Shown in pieces: positions 18,024 to 25,959 of a stretch of 64,000 nt of DNA. Each line of letters begins with the position of its first letter. The stretch's first letter is position 1. Where the stretch lies: NCBI RefSeq assembly GCF_031127875.1, contig NZ_JARXIA010000016.1:62001-126000 (forward strand), read 5' to 3'. The translations under genes were made by a program, and so were the position numbers. The notes beneath the pieces were generated by a model. That model did no database searches. It saw only the letters and a program-made list of their open reading frames with translations, and was not told the DNA's origin. This DNA is from Pelagicoccus sp. SDUM812005. GTDB lineage: Bacteria; Verrucomicrobiota; Verrucomicrobiia; Opitutales; Opitutaceae.

Positions 18024-18043
18024 CGTGAATCCCAGGGCTTTTT
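18006..18043 (+). terminator. Intrinsic terminator of the aro attenuator
   Basis: Arms AAAAGCCCTGG (18006-18016) and CCAGGGCTTTTT (18032-18043) pair perfectly and end in a run of T. The loop can extend the stem further (ATTC with GAAT). It lies 31 bases after the leader stop codon and 54 bases before the DAHP synthase start, so it acts within the leader and not at the end of the preceding kinase gene alone. Confidence 0.88.
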
Positions 18044-18097
18044 GCGTTTCTCGACTCAGGCCTTCCTTTGAAACCGATACAACTCCCTGACAGCAAA

Positions 18098-19177
18098 ATG
18101 AACGCGACACTCCTACCAGAAATACAAGCAGACACCGAGGCGCAGCCCGAGGCGGACCATGGAATCGAGCTAAAGCCGATTCCCTCTCCGTCTAAGGTTC
18201 GCCGCGATATCCCCCTTTCGCCCGCGGGCCAGGAAACGGTGGCCAAGGCCAGGCGTGAGATCTCCGCCATCCTCTCGGGCGAGGACGCGGAGCGACTTTT
18301 GGTCGTATGCGGACCTTGCTCCATCGATGACGTCAATGCTGCCCACGTGTACGCGGAGCGCCTGCGCCGGCTTGCCGATACCGTAAGCGACAAGCTGCTC
18401 GTAGTGATGCGGACCTACTTCGAAAAGCCGCGCAGCGTCGTCGGCTGGAAGGGCTTGCTCTACGATCCGTTGAGCGGAGACGAGAGCAGTCCCATGGCGG
18501 GAATCAACATCGCGCGTCGCTTCGCGACCCGGGTAAACGAATTGGGACTGCCATGCGCCACTGAGTTCCTGAACCCGCTTTTAGCCCTGTACCTTGAGGA
18601 TTGCATGTCCTACGGCTCCATCGGTTCTCGCACGGTCGAGAGCCAAATCCACCGGGAGCTGGCCAGCCGACTGCCTTTGCCGATGGGGATGAAGAATGGA
18701 ATGGACGGGACGCTTTCCTCTGCAGCCAACGGGATGCTGTCCGCCCGGCAAGCCCACAGCTTCTTCGGGCAAAGTCTCGAGGGGGAGGTCTGTTTGGTGG
18801 AAACGCGAGGCAACCGCTATACGCACCTGATCTTGCGAGGCGGATCGAGCGGGACGAACTTCGACGAGCAAAGCGTGGCCGCTGCGGTAGAGGCGGGGCG
18901 ACAGCAAGGCTTGGCCCGGCCGGTGGTGGTCGACTGTTCGCATGGAAACTCCCAGAAGGACCACCGCAAGCAGCGCTTAGTAATCGAAGAAATCTCGCGG
19001 CAGCTTCGCCAAGGGCAGAGCGGGATCGCGGGAGTCATGCTCGAGAGCTACCTGACCGAGGGCAGGCAGGATGTGGGTAGAGGGGAGACCCGCCGTTTCG
19101 GCCAGTCTATTACGGATGCTTGTATTGGCTGGAAGGATACTGAATACCTGATTCAGACCCTTGCCGAAACCCTGTGA
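18098..19177 (+). CDS. 3-deoxy-7-phosphoheptulonate (DAHP) synthase, class I
   Basis: Condenses phosphoenolpyruvate with erythrose 4-phosphate, the first step of the shikimate pathway. The 359-residue protein matches the AroF/G/H family throughout: VCGPCSIDD near 75, RTYFEKPRSVVGWKGL near 105, GSRTVESQIHRELAS near 180, PMGMKNGMDG near 195, ILRGGSSGTNFD near 245, VDCSHGNSQKDHRKQ near 280, and GQSITDACIGW near the end. Start at ATG 18098; the in-frame TTG at 18068 is less likely. The preceding leader suggests its level follows charged aromatic tRNAs in addition to any allosteric control, which cannot be read from the sequence. Confidence 0.95.
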   Translation: MNATLLPEIQADTEAQPEADHGIELKPIPSPSKVRRDIPLSPAGQETVAKARREISAILSGEDAERLLVVCGPCSIDDVNAAHVYAERLRRLADTVSDKLLVVMRTYFEKPRSVVGWKGLLYDPLSGDESSPMAGINIARRFATRVNELGLPCATEFLNPLLALYLEDCMSYGSIGSRTVESQIHRELASRLPLPMGMKNGMDGTLSSAANGMLSARQAHSFFGQSLEGEVCLVETRGNRYTHLILRGGSSGTNFDEQSVAAAVEAGRQQGLARPVVVDCSHGNSQKDHRKQRLVIEEISRQLRQGQSGIAGVMLESYLTEGRQDVGRGETRRFGQSITDACIGWKDTEYLIQTLAETL

Positions 19178-19190
19178 GTAGGTTCCACAG

Positions 19191-19217
19191 CCCCGTTGGT
19201 GGAAGTTCACCAAGGGG
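19191..19217 (+). terminator. Hairpin after DAHP synthase, weak terminator
   Basis: CCCCGTTGGTG and CACCAAGGGG form a stem with one bulge around a six-base loop, 13 bases after the stop codon. There is no T run after it, so termination would be weak or factor-dependent. Confidence 0.4.
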
Positions 19218-19334
19218 TTCCTCGTGGAAAGGTGCCTAGCCTTTTCCAGAAAGTTCCCCAGACGATTGCCGGAGAACCCATCAAGTTGGAGCTGGGATAT
19301 ACAGAAACAGCCGTCGCGGCCCGTAACGCTGGGC

Positions 19335-20888
19335 ATGCAACGCAGGATCAACCAATTCTTTTTCCAAACCCAAACGCTGTCTCGCACGGTCGCGTTTCTG
19401 GCGGTTTTCGCTTTCGGGGCGATCGCTCACGCCGAGGACGTGGTCCTAAGCTGGAGCGACAATTCCGACAACGAGGATGGCTTCAATATAGAGCGAGCCA
19501 TCGGCGACGGCGAATTCGAAGCGCTTGCCCAGGTCGGGGCAGACGTCGAGTCCTACACGGACACGACGGCTGAACGAGGCGTCGACTACAAGTACCGCGT
19601 CAACGCCTTCAACGCCTTCGGCTATTCCGGCTACACCAACGTGGCGGCGCATTACATCAACGTTCCTCCCGTTCTCACGGCCCTTGATGACGTGACGGTT
19701 GAGGAAAACGAGACTTCCGGTTCGCTGTCCTTTACGGTGAGCGACTTCGAGACGGACGGCGCCGCGCTGAGCGTGAAGCTGAGCAGCAGCAATCCGGACC
19801 TGCTCGACCCTGCGGACGTGGTCTTAGGGGGAAGCGGAGCCAACAGGACTTTCACCCTTACGCCGAAGTTGAATACCTCCGGCCAAAGCACCATCACGGT
19901 CACGGTTTCGGACGGCGAGGATTCCAGCAGCGTAGACTTCCTCTTCGCGGTCAACGCCTTCGTGTTCCCCACGCTGGAACTTGCCCTGGACTCGATCGCC
20001 TCCACCCCGAGAGCCGGGGAAGCCTTCGTGGTGCAAACTTCCGCCTCGGATACGTCTTCGATTACGTCGGTGAGCTACTGGATCGGCGAGGAACTGGTGG
20101 AGACGGTTAGCCAGGCTCCGTACGAGGCTACTTTCGCTATTTCCGAGGCGGGCAGCTATACGCTTTCGGCGGTCGCTGCGATCGACGGACGCGAGCAAAC
20201 GGTGTTGGTCGACCAGCAAGTGCTGGTAGGAGCGGCTCCGGTGGATGCTAGTATCGTAGAGAATCTCGCGACCCTTTCGGTCGAGGAATCGAACGAGGGA
20301 GGGTCCGCAAGCTACGACCTTGCCAGCGATACTTTCACTCTTGAGGACGAAAACGGAGCGATCGGCGGGAGCTCCGATTCGCACCGCTACTATTACCTGC
20401 GAGCCTCCGGCGACGTATCGGTGGAAGCCCAGCTTTCCTCCCTCGAATCTGCGGACGGCAGCACGGTGGCTGGCCTGATGGTGAGATCGGCGCTCTACGG
20501 CAAGTCGCCGCAAGCGTCGCTGCTGTTCGACGGAAATTCGAGCTTGAGCGTTCGTACCCGCTCTAGCAGGGGCGGGGCCACCGCGGCCCGTTCCGTAGGA
20601 GCAAGCCCGTCGGCAACGCCATGGCTCAAAATCGAGAGGTCAGGAACGACGATACGCTATTACACCAAGGCCAACGCCGGCGACGCCTGGACCCAGGCAG
20701 GAAGCGATACCTTGGACTTGGGAGATGACGTCTTCCTCGGGTTCGCGCTGGCCGGGGGCAATGCGGACGGAATCGTGGCTGCGGATTTTGCCAAGGCCGA
20801 TTTCGACGGAGCGATCGTGGCCATGGGCGAAGACGCCGTGAAGCCGGGAATCCCGAGCGGCCTGCTTATTTCCAGCTTGCTGGATTAA
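19335..20888 (+). CDS. Secreted multidomain beta-sandwich protein
   Basis: Exported protein of 517 residues whose function I do not recognise. The ATG at 19335 starts a signal peptide (FLAVFAFGAIAHA, cleavage near residue 33); upstream in-frame starts would bury it. It then shows a fibronectin type III-like domain (SWSDNSDNEDGFNIERA ... YKYRVNAFNAFGYSGYTNV, about 35-105), a cadherin/Ig-like domain (TVEENETSGSLSFTVSD to about 210), a second Ig-like domain (about 210-300), and a C-terminal concanavalin-like region with HRYYYLRASGDVSVEA and VAGLMVRSAL of the DUF1349 kind. Such proteins are often bound to extracellular carbohydrate or matrix, an inference only. It is monocistronic. Confidence 0.75.
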   Translation: MQRRINQFFFQTQTLSRTVAFLAVFAFGAIAHAEDVVLSWSDNSDNEDGFNIERAIGDGEFEALAQVGADVESYTDTTAERGVDYKYRVNAFNAFGYSGYTNVAAHYINVPPVLTALDDVTVEENETSGSLSFTVSDFETDGAALSVKLSSSNPDLLDPADVVLGGSGANRTFTLTPKLNTSGQSTITVTVSDGEDSSSVDFLFAVNAFVFPTLELALDSIASTPRAGEAFVVQTSASDTSSITSVSYWIGEELVETVSQAPYEATFAISEAGSYTLSAVAAIDGREQTVLVDQQVLVGAAPVDASIVENLATLSVEESNEGGSASYDLASDTFTLEDENGAIGGSSDSHRYYYLRASGDVSVEAQLSSLESADGSTVAGLMVRSALYGKSPQASLLFDGNSSLSVRTRSSRGGATAARSVGASPSATPWLKIERSGTTIRYYTKANAGDAWTQAGSDTLDLGDDVFLGFALAGGNADGIVAADFAKADFDGAIVAMGEDAVKPGIPSGLLISSLLD

Positions 20889-20904
20889 TCGAAAGAAGAA
20901 GTGA

Positions 20905-20948
20905 AGGGAGCGATCTTTGCCGCGAGGCGAGGTCGCTCTCTTTGTTTT
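20905..20948 (+). terminator. Intrinsic terminator after the secreted multidomain protein
   Basis: GGGAGCGA and TCGCTCTC form a stem across a GC-rich loop, followed by TTTGTTTTT. It lies just after the stop at 20888 and before the SYLF gene at 21016. Confidence 0.7.
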
Positions 20949-21015
20949 TAGGGAGCAAACGCGGCCGAAGCTTGTCGAGGGGGCGTTAAATCCCCGATTC
21001 TAGACTTTCAACGCT

Positions 21016-21555
21016 ATGAAAAAACTAATCTGCCTAACCTTCGTTTCCCTCCTCCTCAGCGGCACCGCGGCCTTCGCGGCTAAAAAGAAGGTGCTCGACG
21101 CCAAGATCAACCAGGCGATCGAGGACTTTTACGAGCACACCAGCGCCGGCAAGGAGCTGGCGGAGGACGCGGCCGGGATGTTGGTCTTTCCCACGGTTGG
21201 CAAAGCGGGCCTCGGGATAGGCGGCGAATACGGGGAAGGGGCCTTGTTCGTAAACGGCAAGCGGGTCGACTACTACAGCACTGCCAGCGCGTCCATTGGC
21301 TTCCAGATCGGAGTGCAGAGCCGCTCCCAAATCATCCTTTTCCTAGAAAAGTCCGCCCTTGAGAAATTTCGCAACAGCGAGGGTTGGGAGGTCGGCGTCG
21401 ACGGCAGCGTGGCCATCGCCAACATCGGTGCCGGCGGCGAAATCGACTCCAAGACCCTCAACGAACCGGTGGTCGCCTTCGTCTTCGGGAACAAGGGCCT
21501 GATGTACAACCTTTCGTTGGAAGGCTCCAAGATCACGAAGATCGTCAAGGAGTAA
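21016..21555 (+). CDS. Exported SYLF (Ysc84-like) lipid-binding domain protein
   Basis: A 179-residue protein with a signal peptide (MKKLICLTFVSLLLSG ... AFA) followed by one SYLF/Ysc84 domain. Family features are the helix IEDFYEHTSAGKELAEDAAGMLVFP, the glycine-rich KAGLGIGGEYGEGALFV, YYSTASASIGFQIGVQ, and the C-terminal SYKGLMYN-like segment (NKGLMYNLSLEG). The domain binds phosphoinositides in eukaryotes; the bacterial role is unknown. Exported and alone, it may act at the outer membrane or periplasm. It converges on the amidase gene with a gap of 25 bp. Confidence 0.88.
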   Translation: MKKLICLTFVSLLLSGTAAFAAKKKVLDAKINQAIEDFYEHTSAGKELAEDAAGMLVFPTVGKAGLGIGGEYGEGALFVNGKRVDYYSTASASIGFQIGVQSRSQIILFLEKSALEKFRNSEGWEVGVDGSVAIANIGAGGEIDSKTLNEPVVAFVFGNKGLMYNLSLEGSKITKIVKE

Positions 21556-21580
21556 GCGAAGCTGCCCATCTCCCACGCTG

Positions 21581-22861
21581 CTAGGAAAGCGCTTCTAGCA
21601 GTCTTAGGGGAAGGTCCGAGAATTGGTCCCGGTAGAGGATCTGCAGCCCTAGGGTTTCGCCGTTTTCGAGCGTGATGGGAACGGTGAGGACGGGACAGCG
21701 AGCGAGGCTGGCGGGTGCGGTGATGGCGAGCAGCTCGTTGCGAAACGCGTCGGTGTGTTCGGCGGCCCTGATCGCGGGGGACTGGGTGGCTGGGAGAACG
21801 ATGAAGTCGTAGGCCTCGAAGCACGCGGCGAAGAATGCCTTGATGCCTTGTTCGATGCCGCTGGCTTTTTCGATTTGCGCCTCGCTCCAGTGCCGAGCCC
21901 GGTCGAAGCGTTGCCAGACCACGGGGTCGTAGCGATCGCGGTAGGCGTCGAGCCAGTCTTTTTGGACCTGGTAGGCGTCGATGCTTTGGAGAACGGCGTA
22001 GCTGAAGGGATTTTCGGCGCTGGCCTTGCGGTAGGCTTGCAGGGCGTCGTCCTGCGTTTCCGTATCCAGCTTTCGGATCGTATCCATGCTGCGGCTACGG
22101 AATTGCGGGGAAAGGTTCGGGATGGCGTCGAAGAGGTTCAGGCCTCTGGGCTTTTCTCGGGCCGCCGCTTGCAGAGGGACGAGGGCGCGGATCGCGGTTT
22201 GCATGTCCTCGGAGTTCGCGGTCATCCAGCCGGCAGTGTCGAAGTCGGGAGCGAGAGGGAAACAGCCATTGCGGGACCAGGAGTTGGGGGAGAAGCGCAG
22301 GCCGTAGAGGCCGCACCAGGCTGCGGGGACCCGAATGGAGCCCGCGGTGTCGGTGCCGGTGGCGAGCGGGGCGATGCCGCTGCGAACTGCCCAAGCCGAG
22401 CCGCTGCTCGAACCCCCGCTGAGCCGATCCGGAAAGACGGGGTGAGGGCAATCGCCGAAGCTGCGGTTTTCTCCCGAGAGCCCGTAGGCGAACTCGTTCA
22501 AGTGGGTCTTGCCGGCAAAGACGGCGCCCTCGGATCGCAGGGCTTGGGAGAGTTCCGCTTCCTCGCTGGGAGCGGGACGCACTTCAGGGAGGAAGCTGGA
22601 GGAGGCGGTGGTCGGGTAGCCGGGAAAGTCGTAGAGGTCCTTCAGCAGGTAGGGCGCGCCCGCGAGGGGCTTGTCGGCGTGGCTGCGGGCTTCTTCGAAG
22701 CTGTGGAGCAGCTCGTCCTGGGAAGGAAGGGCGGCGAAGACGCGTCGCTGCGTGTCGCGGGGGATGGTTTCGATTTGCTGGAAGTAGAAGCGGGCCGCAG
22801 CGGCGGGAGATTCGAGAACGAGCTCTTTCCACTCGCGAATGGTTTTCGTCTTAGAAGGCAT
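21581..22861 (-). CDS. Amidase signature family hydrolase
   Basis: Amide hydrolase of 426 residues with the Ser-cisSer-Lys triad of the amidase signature family. The lysine is in PYLLKDLYDFPG near residue 72, the cis-serine in GGSSSGSAWAV near 150, and the nucleophile serine in GTDTAGSIRVPAAWCG near 172. Closest in general look to AtzF/allophanate hydrolase-like or GatA-like enzymes, but no GatB, GatC or urea genes are adjacent, so the substrate cannot be named. No signal peptide. Its 3' end faces the SYLF gene. Confidence 0.88.
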   Translation of the reverse strand: MPSKTKTIREWKELVLESPAAAARFYFQQIETIPRDTQRRVFAALPSQDELLHSFEEARSHADKPLAGAPYLLKDLYDFPGYPTTASSSFLPEVRPAPSEEAELSQALRSEGAVFAGKTHLNEFAYGLSGENRSFGDCPHPVFPDRLSGGSSSGSAWAVRSGIAPLATGTDTAGSIRVPAAWCGLYGLRFSPNSWSRNGCFPLAPDFDTAGWMTANSEDMQTAIRALVPLQAAAREKPRGLNLFDAIPNLSPQFRSRSMDTIRKLDTETQDDALQAYRKASAENPFSYAVLQSIDAYQVQKDWLDAYRDRYDPVVWQRFDRARHWSEAQIEKASGIEQGIKAFFAACFEAYDFIVLPATQSPAIRAAEHTDAFRNELLAITAPASLARCPVLTVPITLENGETLGLQILYRDQFSDLPLRLLEALS

Positions 22862-22944
22862 CGGCTCCCCTCATCTTAGAATTGGCGGACGGAGGCAAGC
22901 GCTCGCTTGGCTTTTGGCTAAGTGGGCCGCTTCGGCGAAGCCCA

Positions 22945-23048
22945 TAGCGCGTTTTTCGTTTAGTTAGTCGTACTGTGTGATGAGGGAAACGCGGCGTGCC
23001 CGGCGGTCCCGCCCTACCTTATGCGAATGATCAAACGAAAATGCTCTA
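22945..23048. repeat. Palindrome-ended repeat, family A copy 1 (MITE-like)
   Basis: A 104 bp element whose ends, TAGCGCGTTTTTCGTTT and AAACGAAAATGCTCTA, are imperfect inverted repeats. It is about 94% identical by eye to 48485-48589 (five substitutions and one indel). Both copies begin with TAG and end with CTA, fitting insertion at a CTAG- or TA-like target. No open frame fits inside. The right end supplies the stop codon of the small minus-strand gene beside it. Confidence 0.9.
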
Positions 23049-23183
23049 GTCGGAGTCGTCCGCGCAGCAGCTATCGCAGGAGGCGGTAAAGCAGTCGTCG
23101 CAGAGCGGCAGGTTGCTGTTCTTTGGCAAGGGGGCTTGGCAAGCCTCGCAGCGGCGGGTGCCTTGTTTTTCTTCTGAAGTCAT
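23046..23183 (-). CDS. Small Cys-rich, probably zinc-binding protein (45 aa)
   Basis: A 45-codon gene. It has seven cysteines: a first CEAC pair (12, 15), then CDDC (28, 31) and a C-terminal CDSCC cluster (36, 39, 40). The spacing CxxC-x12-CxxC resembles a treble-clef or zinc-ribbon knuckle. The tail is acidic. It starts 59 bases downstream of the helicase stop on the same strand but beyond that gene's terminator. Its TAG stop is the terminal triplet of the family A repeat. Function unknown. Confidence 0.6.
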   Translation of the reverse strand: MTSEEKQGTRRCEACQAPLPKNSNLPLCDDCFTASCDSCCADDSD

Positions 23184-23189
23184 GGGATA

Positions 23190-23232
23190 CAAAAAAAGCC
23201 GCTCCCGCTTTTAGGCGAGAACGGCTTTTTGA
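23190..23232 (-). terminator. Terminator of the DEAD-box helicase gene
   Basis: On the minus strand, AAAAAGCCGTTCTCGCC pairs with GCGGGAGCGGCTTTTTTT, leaving a short AT loop and a run of seven T. It lies 10 bases after the helicase stop codon. Confidence 0.85.
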
Positions 23233-23241
23233 AAGAGTCGA

Positions 23242-25029
23242 TTAGCGTTCGAAGTGGTTGCGGCGCTTTTCCACTACGCGGGACATCTGTAGTTGTTGGC
23301 CTGATACCCACGCTTTCTTGAGCATCTTGAGCACTTCCTTGGGCATGCCCTTGGGAAGGTCGACGGTGCTGTAGTCGTCGTAGATTTCGATGCGGCCGAT
23401 GTACTTGGCTTCGAGTCCGGCTTCGTTGGCGATGGCGCCGACGATGTTGCCGGGCTTGACCTGGTGGTTGTGGCCAACCTCTACGCGGTAGCGCTCGATA
23501 TCGGCTTCGGGAGGCGGCACGTCGGCGCGGCGTTCCGGACGTTCGGCCCGCTCGGGGCGTCCCCGTGGGGAGTCGAAGTCGCGGTCGCGGCTAGGGCGTT
23601 CGCGGCGTGGTCCACGGTCGCGGTCGAAATCCCGGTCGCCGCGGGGACCGCGAGATTCGCGCGGCTCGCGTTCGAAGGAAGCGGAACTGGAAGCGCTCGA
23701 GGGCAGAGACTTGCCGGCTTGCAGCATCTTGAGAAGAGCGGCGGCTAGGGTTTCGGCATCGGTTTCGAGGTTGGCCAAGGCGTCGGTGACGGAGGTGCGC
23801 TCGCGGTTGATCTTTCCTTCCTCGATGATTTCTCCGATTTGCTTTTCCAGCTTGGTTTGGCGGATTTGGGCGATGAGCTCGCGGGAAGGAGGCGGCATCG
23901 GCTGCATTTGCTGGCGGGTGCTGTCCTCGATGTTGCGGAGCTTGCGGAAGTCGCGGCGGGTAAGCAGGAGAATCGCTTCGCCGCTGCGTCCGGCACGTCC
24001 GGCGCGTCCGATACGGTGGATATAAGGTTCGGCGTCGTCCGGTATGTCGAAATTGAATACGTGGGAGATGCGGTCCACGTCGAGGCCGCGAGCGGCGACG
24101 TCTGTGGCGACGAGGATGTCGATCTTGCCTTCCTTGAGCAGGGAGACGGCCTTTTCGCGCTTGCCTTGGGAGATGTCGCCATGGATGGCCTCCACGGAGT
24201 GCCCGGAGGCTGCAAGCTCGTCGGCGATCTCGCTGGCGGCGGATTTCGTGCGAGTGAAGACGATGGCGGCGTCGCGTTCTTCGGTTTCGAGCAAGTTGCC
24301 GAGAACTTCGATCTTGTGGCGCATGCCGTTGCACTTGATGAAGCGCTGGCGAACGGTGGATACGGTTGCGGTGCTGGCCTTGATGGCGACCGTGACCGGC
24401 TCCTTGAGCTGCTTCTTGGCGATGGCAGCGATACGCGGCGGCATGGTGGCCGAGAAGAGGGCGGTTTGACGTTCGGCGGGCGTGTGCTCGAGGATCCACT
24501 CCACGTCTTCGATGAAGCCCATGCGCAGCATTTCGTCGGCTTCGTCCAGGATGACGTGAGAGATGCGGGAGAGGTCGAGGCTGCCGCGTCGGATGTGGTC
24601 CATGATGCGGCCTGGTGTGCCTACCACGATGGCAGGCTTGCGCTCGAGGGCCCGGAATTGGCGGGTGAAGTCGGTGCCGCCGTAGATCGCGGTCACGCCG
24701 AGCTTCTTGAGGTTGCGTCCGTAGTTGGAGATCGCCTCGGATACTTGGAGGGCGAGCTCGCGGGTCGGGGCTAGGATAATGGCCTTGGGGCCTTCGTCCT
24801 TAGCGTCGAGCATGGAAAGCAGCGGAAGGGCGAAGGCAGCGGTCTTGCCGGTGCCTGTCTGCGCTTGGCCGATGAGGTCGCGTCCGGAGAGGACGACGGG
24901 TATGGCCTTCGCCTGGATAGGCGATGGAGATTCGTAACCGATTTCGACGAGGGCGTCTTGTACCGGTTGGCTTAGAGATAGATCCGCAAAGCGGACAGAG
25001 TTTTTCTGTTCGATTTCTTGTTCAGACAT
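23242..25029 (-). CDS. DEAD-box RNA helicase with C-terminal DbpA-type RNA-binding domain
   Basis: ATP-dependent RNA helicase of 595 residues, DeaD/CsdA-like, acting in ribosome assembly and RNA unwinding, often induced by cold. Motifs: Q motif (FADLSLSQPVQDAL ... SPIQ), I (AQTGTGKTAAF), Ia (APTRELALQ), II (DEAD in VILDEADEML), III (SAT), then the second RecA domain with IVFTRTK, TDVAARGLDV and HRIGRAGRAGR. After a long arginine- and aspartate-rich linker (about 440-510) comes a DbpA RNA-binding fold (VEVGHNHQVKPGNIVGAIANE). The ATG at 25029 is chosen; longer starts at 25038 and 25062 are possible and none has a clear Shine-Dalgarno. Confidence 0.93.
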   Translation of the reverse strand: MSEQEIEQKNSVRFADLSLSQPVQDALVEIGYESPSPIQAKAIPVVLSGRDLIGQAQTGTGKTAAFALPLLSMLDAKDEGPKAIILAPTRELALQVSEAISNYGRNLKKLGVTAIYGGTDFTRQFRALERKPAIVVGTPGRIMDHIRRGSLDLSRISHVILDEADEMLRMGFIEDVEWILEHTPAERQTALFSATMPPRIAAIAKKQLKEPVTVAIKASTATVSTVRQRFIKCNGMRHKIEVLGNLLETEERDAAIVFTRTKSAASEIADELAASGHSVEAIHGDISQGKREKAVSLLKEGKIDILVATDVAARGLDVDRISHVFNFDIPDDAEPYIHRIGRAGRAGRSGEAILLLTRRDFRKLRNIEDSTRQQMQPMPPPSRELIAQIRQTKLEKQIGEIIEEGKINRERTSVTDALANLETDAETLAAALLKMLQAGKSLPSSASSSASFEREPRESRGPRGDRDFDRDRGPRRERPSRDRDFDSPRGRPERAERPERRADVPPPEADIERYRVEVGHNHQVKPGNIVGAIANEAGLEAKYIGRIEIYDDYSTVDLPKGMPKEVLKMLKKAWVSGQQLQMSRVVEKRRNHFER

Positions 25030-25205
25030 GGTCTGCATTTGGCTAATTGACCGAAACGGCAAACGCGTCGTGCGTTGCCCAAAACGATCTGATTATAAGC
25101 CGGCAGCCTTAAATTGTCCCAACAAGTAGCCCCAGCTCACGATATGAAGCTAGCGGGTGATGACAGCCGAAACGGAAACCGCAAGGTTTATTTTTAGGTT
25201 GGCTT

Positions 25206-25958
25206 GTGGCGAACGATGGGCCTTTTGGTTCGGCGATGAGCTTTGACTACGAGGAATTGGACTACCAGCCGACTGAATTGGGCGACTTGATGCTGCGGCG
25301 GCGTCGCCTGCCGCAATTGGGCGATCTGGATATTTTCGAAGTGAAGCTTGGCGAATATTTTCTGATGTCTTCCCTGTATCACGAAGCGGAGTGGCAGCTT
25401 TCCAAGCTGGGGCTGGCCGCGACCGAAGGGGAGGACTTGGATGTCGTAGTGGGCGGACTCGGACTGGGTTATACGGCGGTTTCGGCCCTGGAGGACAAGC
25501 GCTTGAAGTCCCTGGTGGTGGTCGACTACCTGAAGCCTGTTATAGAATGGCACCAGAAGGGCTTGGTGCCGATGGGCGAGATCCTGAACTTGGACGAGCG
25601 TTGCCGCTTGGTCCATGGCGACTTCTTTGGATTGTCGCGGGATGTGACGAAGAGCTTCGATCCGTTGTATCCAGAAAAGAAGCACGACGCCATACTGCTG
25701 GACATCGACCATACGCCGACCAACGTGCTGCACCAGACCAATACGCGCTTCTATACGGAGGAAGGCTTGCGCGAGATGGCGACCCGCCTGAAGCCGCGCG
25801 GCGTTTTTGCGCTCTGGGCGGATGGCGAGCCGGAGGGCGACTTCACCGCACACCTCGGGAAGGTTTTCGGCGAGGTGGAAGCGCATAAGGTGGTTTTTGC
25901 GAATCCCGTGACCAATGGGGAATCTTGCGGGGCGGTTTACGTCGCCAAGCTCGTTTAG
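25206..25958 (+). CDS. Spermidine synthase-like (polyamine aminopropyltransferase fold) protein
   Basis: A 250-residue protein with a Rossmann methyltransferase-like fold. It opens with YEELDYQPTELGDLMLRRRR, followed by the glycine-rich nucleotide loop VVVGGLGLGYTAVSAL near residue 80, an acidic end of strand 2 (VVVDYLKPVIEWH) near 105, and HDAILLDIDHTP near 160, in which the aspartates align with the catalytic region of spermidine synthases. True activity is uncertain because many such homologues are annotated only as spermidine synthase-like. The start may be GTG 25206 or ATG 25236. It is followed one base later by the Mpv17-like gene. Confidence 0.72.
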   Translation: MANDGPFGSAMSFDYEELDYQPTELGDLMLRRRRLPQLGDLDIFEVKLGEYFLMSSLYHEAEWQLSKLGLAATEGEDLDVVVGGLGLGYTAVSALEDKRLKSLVVVDYLKPVIEWHQKGLVPMGEILNLDERCRLVHGDFFGLSRDVTKSFDPLYPEKKHDAILLDIDHTPTNVLHQTNTRFYTEEGLREMATRLKPRGVFALWADGEPEGDFTAHLGKVFGEVEAHKVVFANPVTNGESCGAVYVAKLV

Positions 25959-25959
25959 C

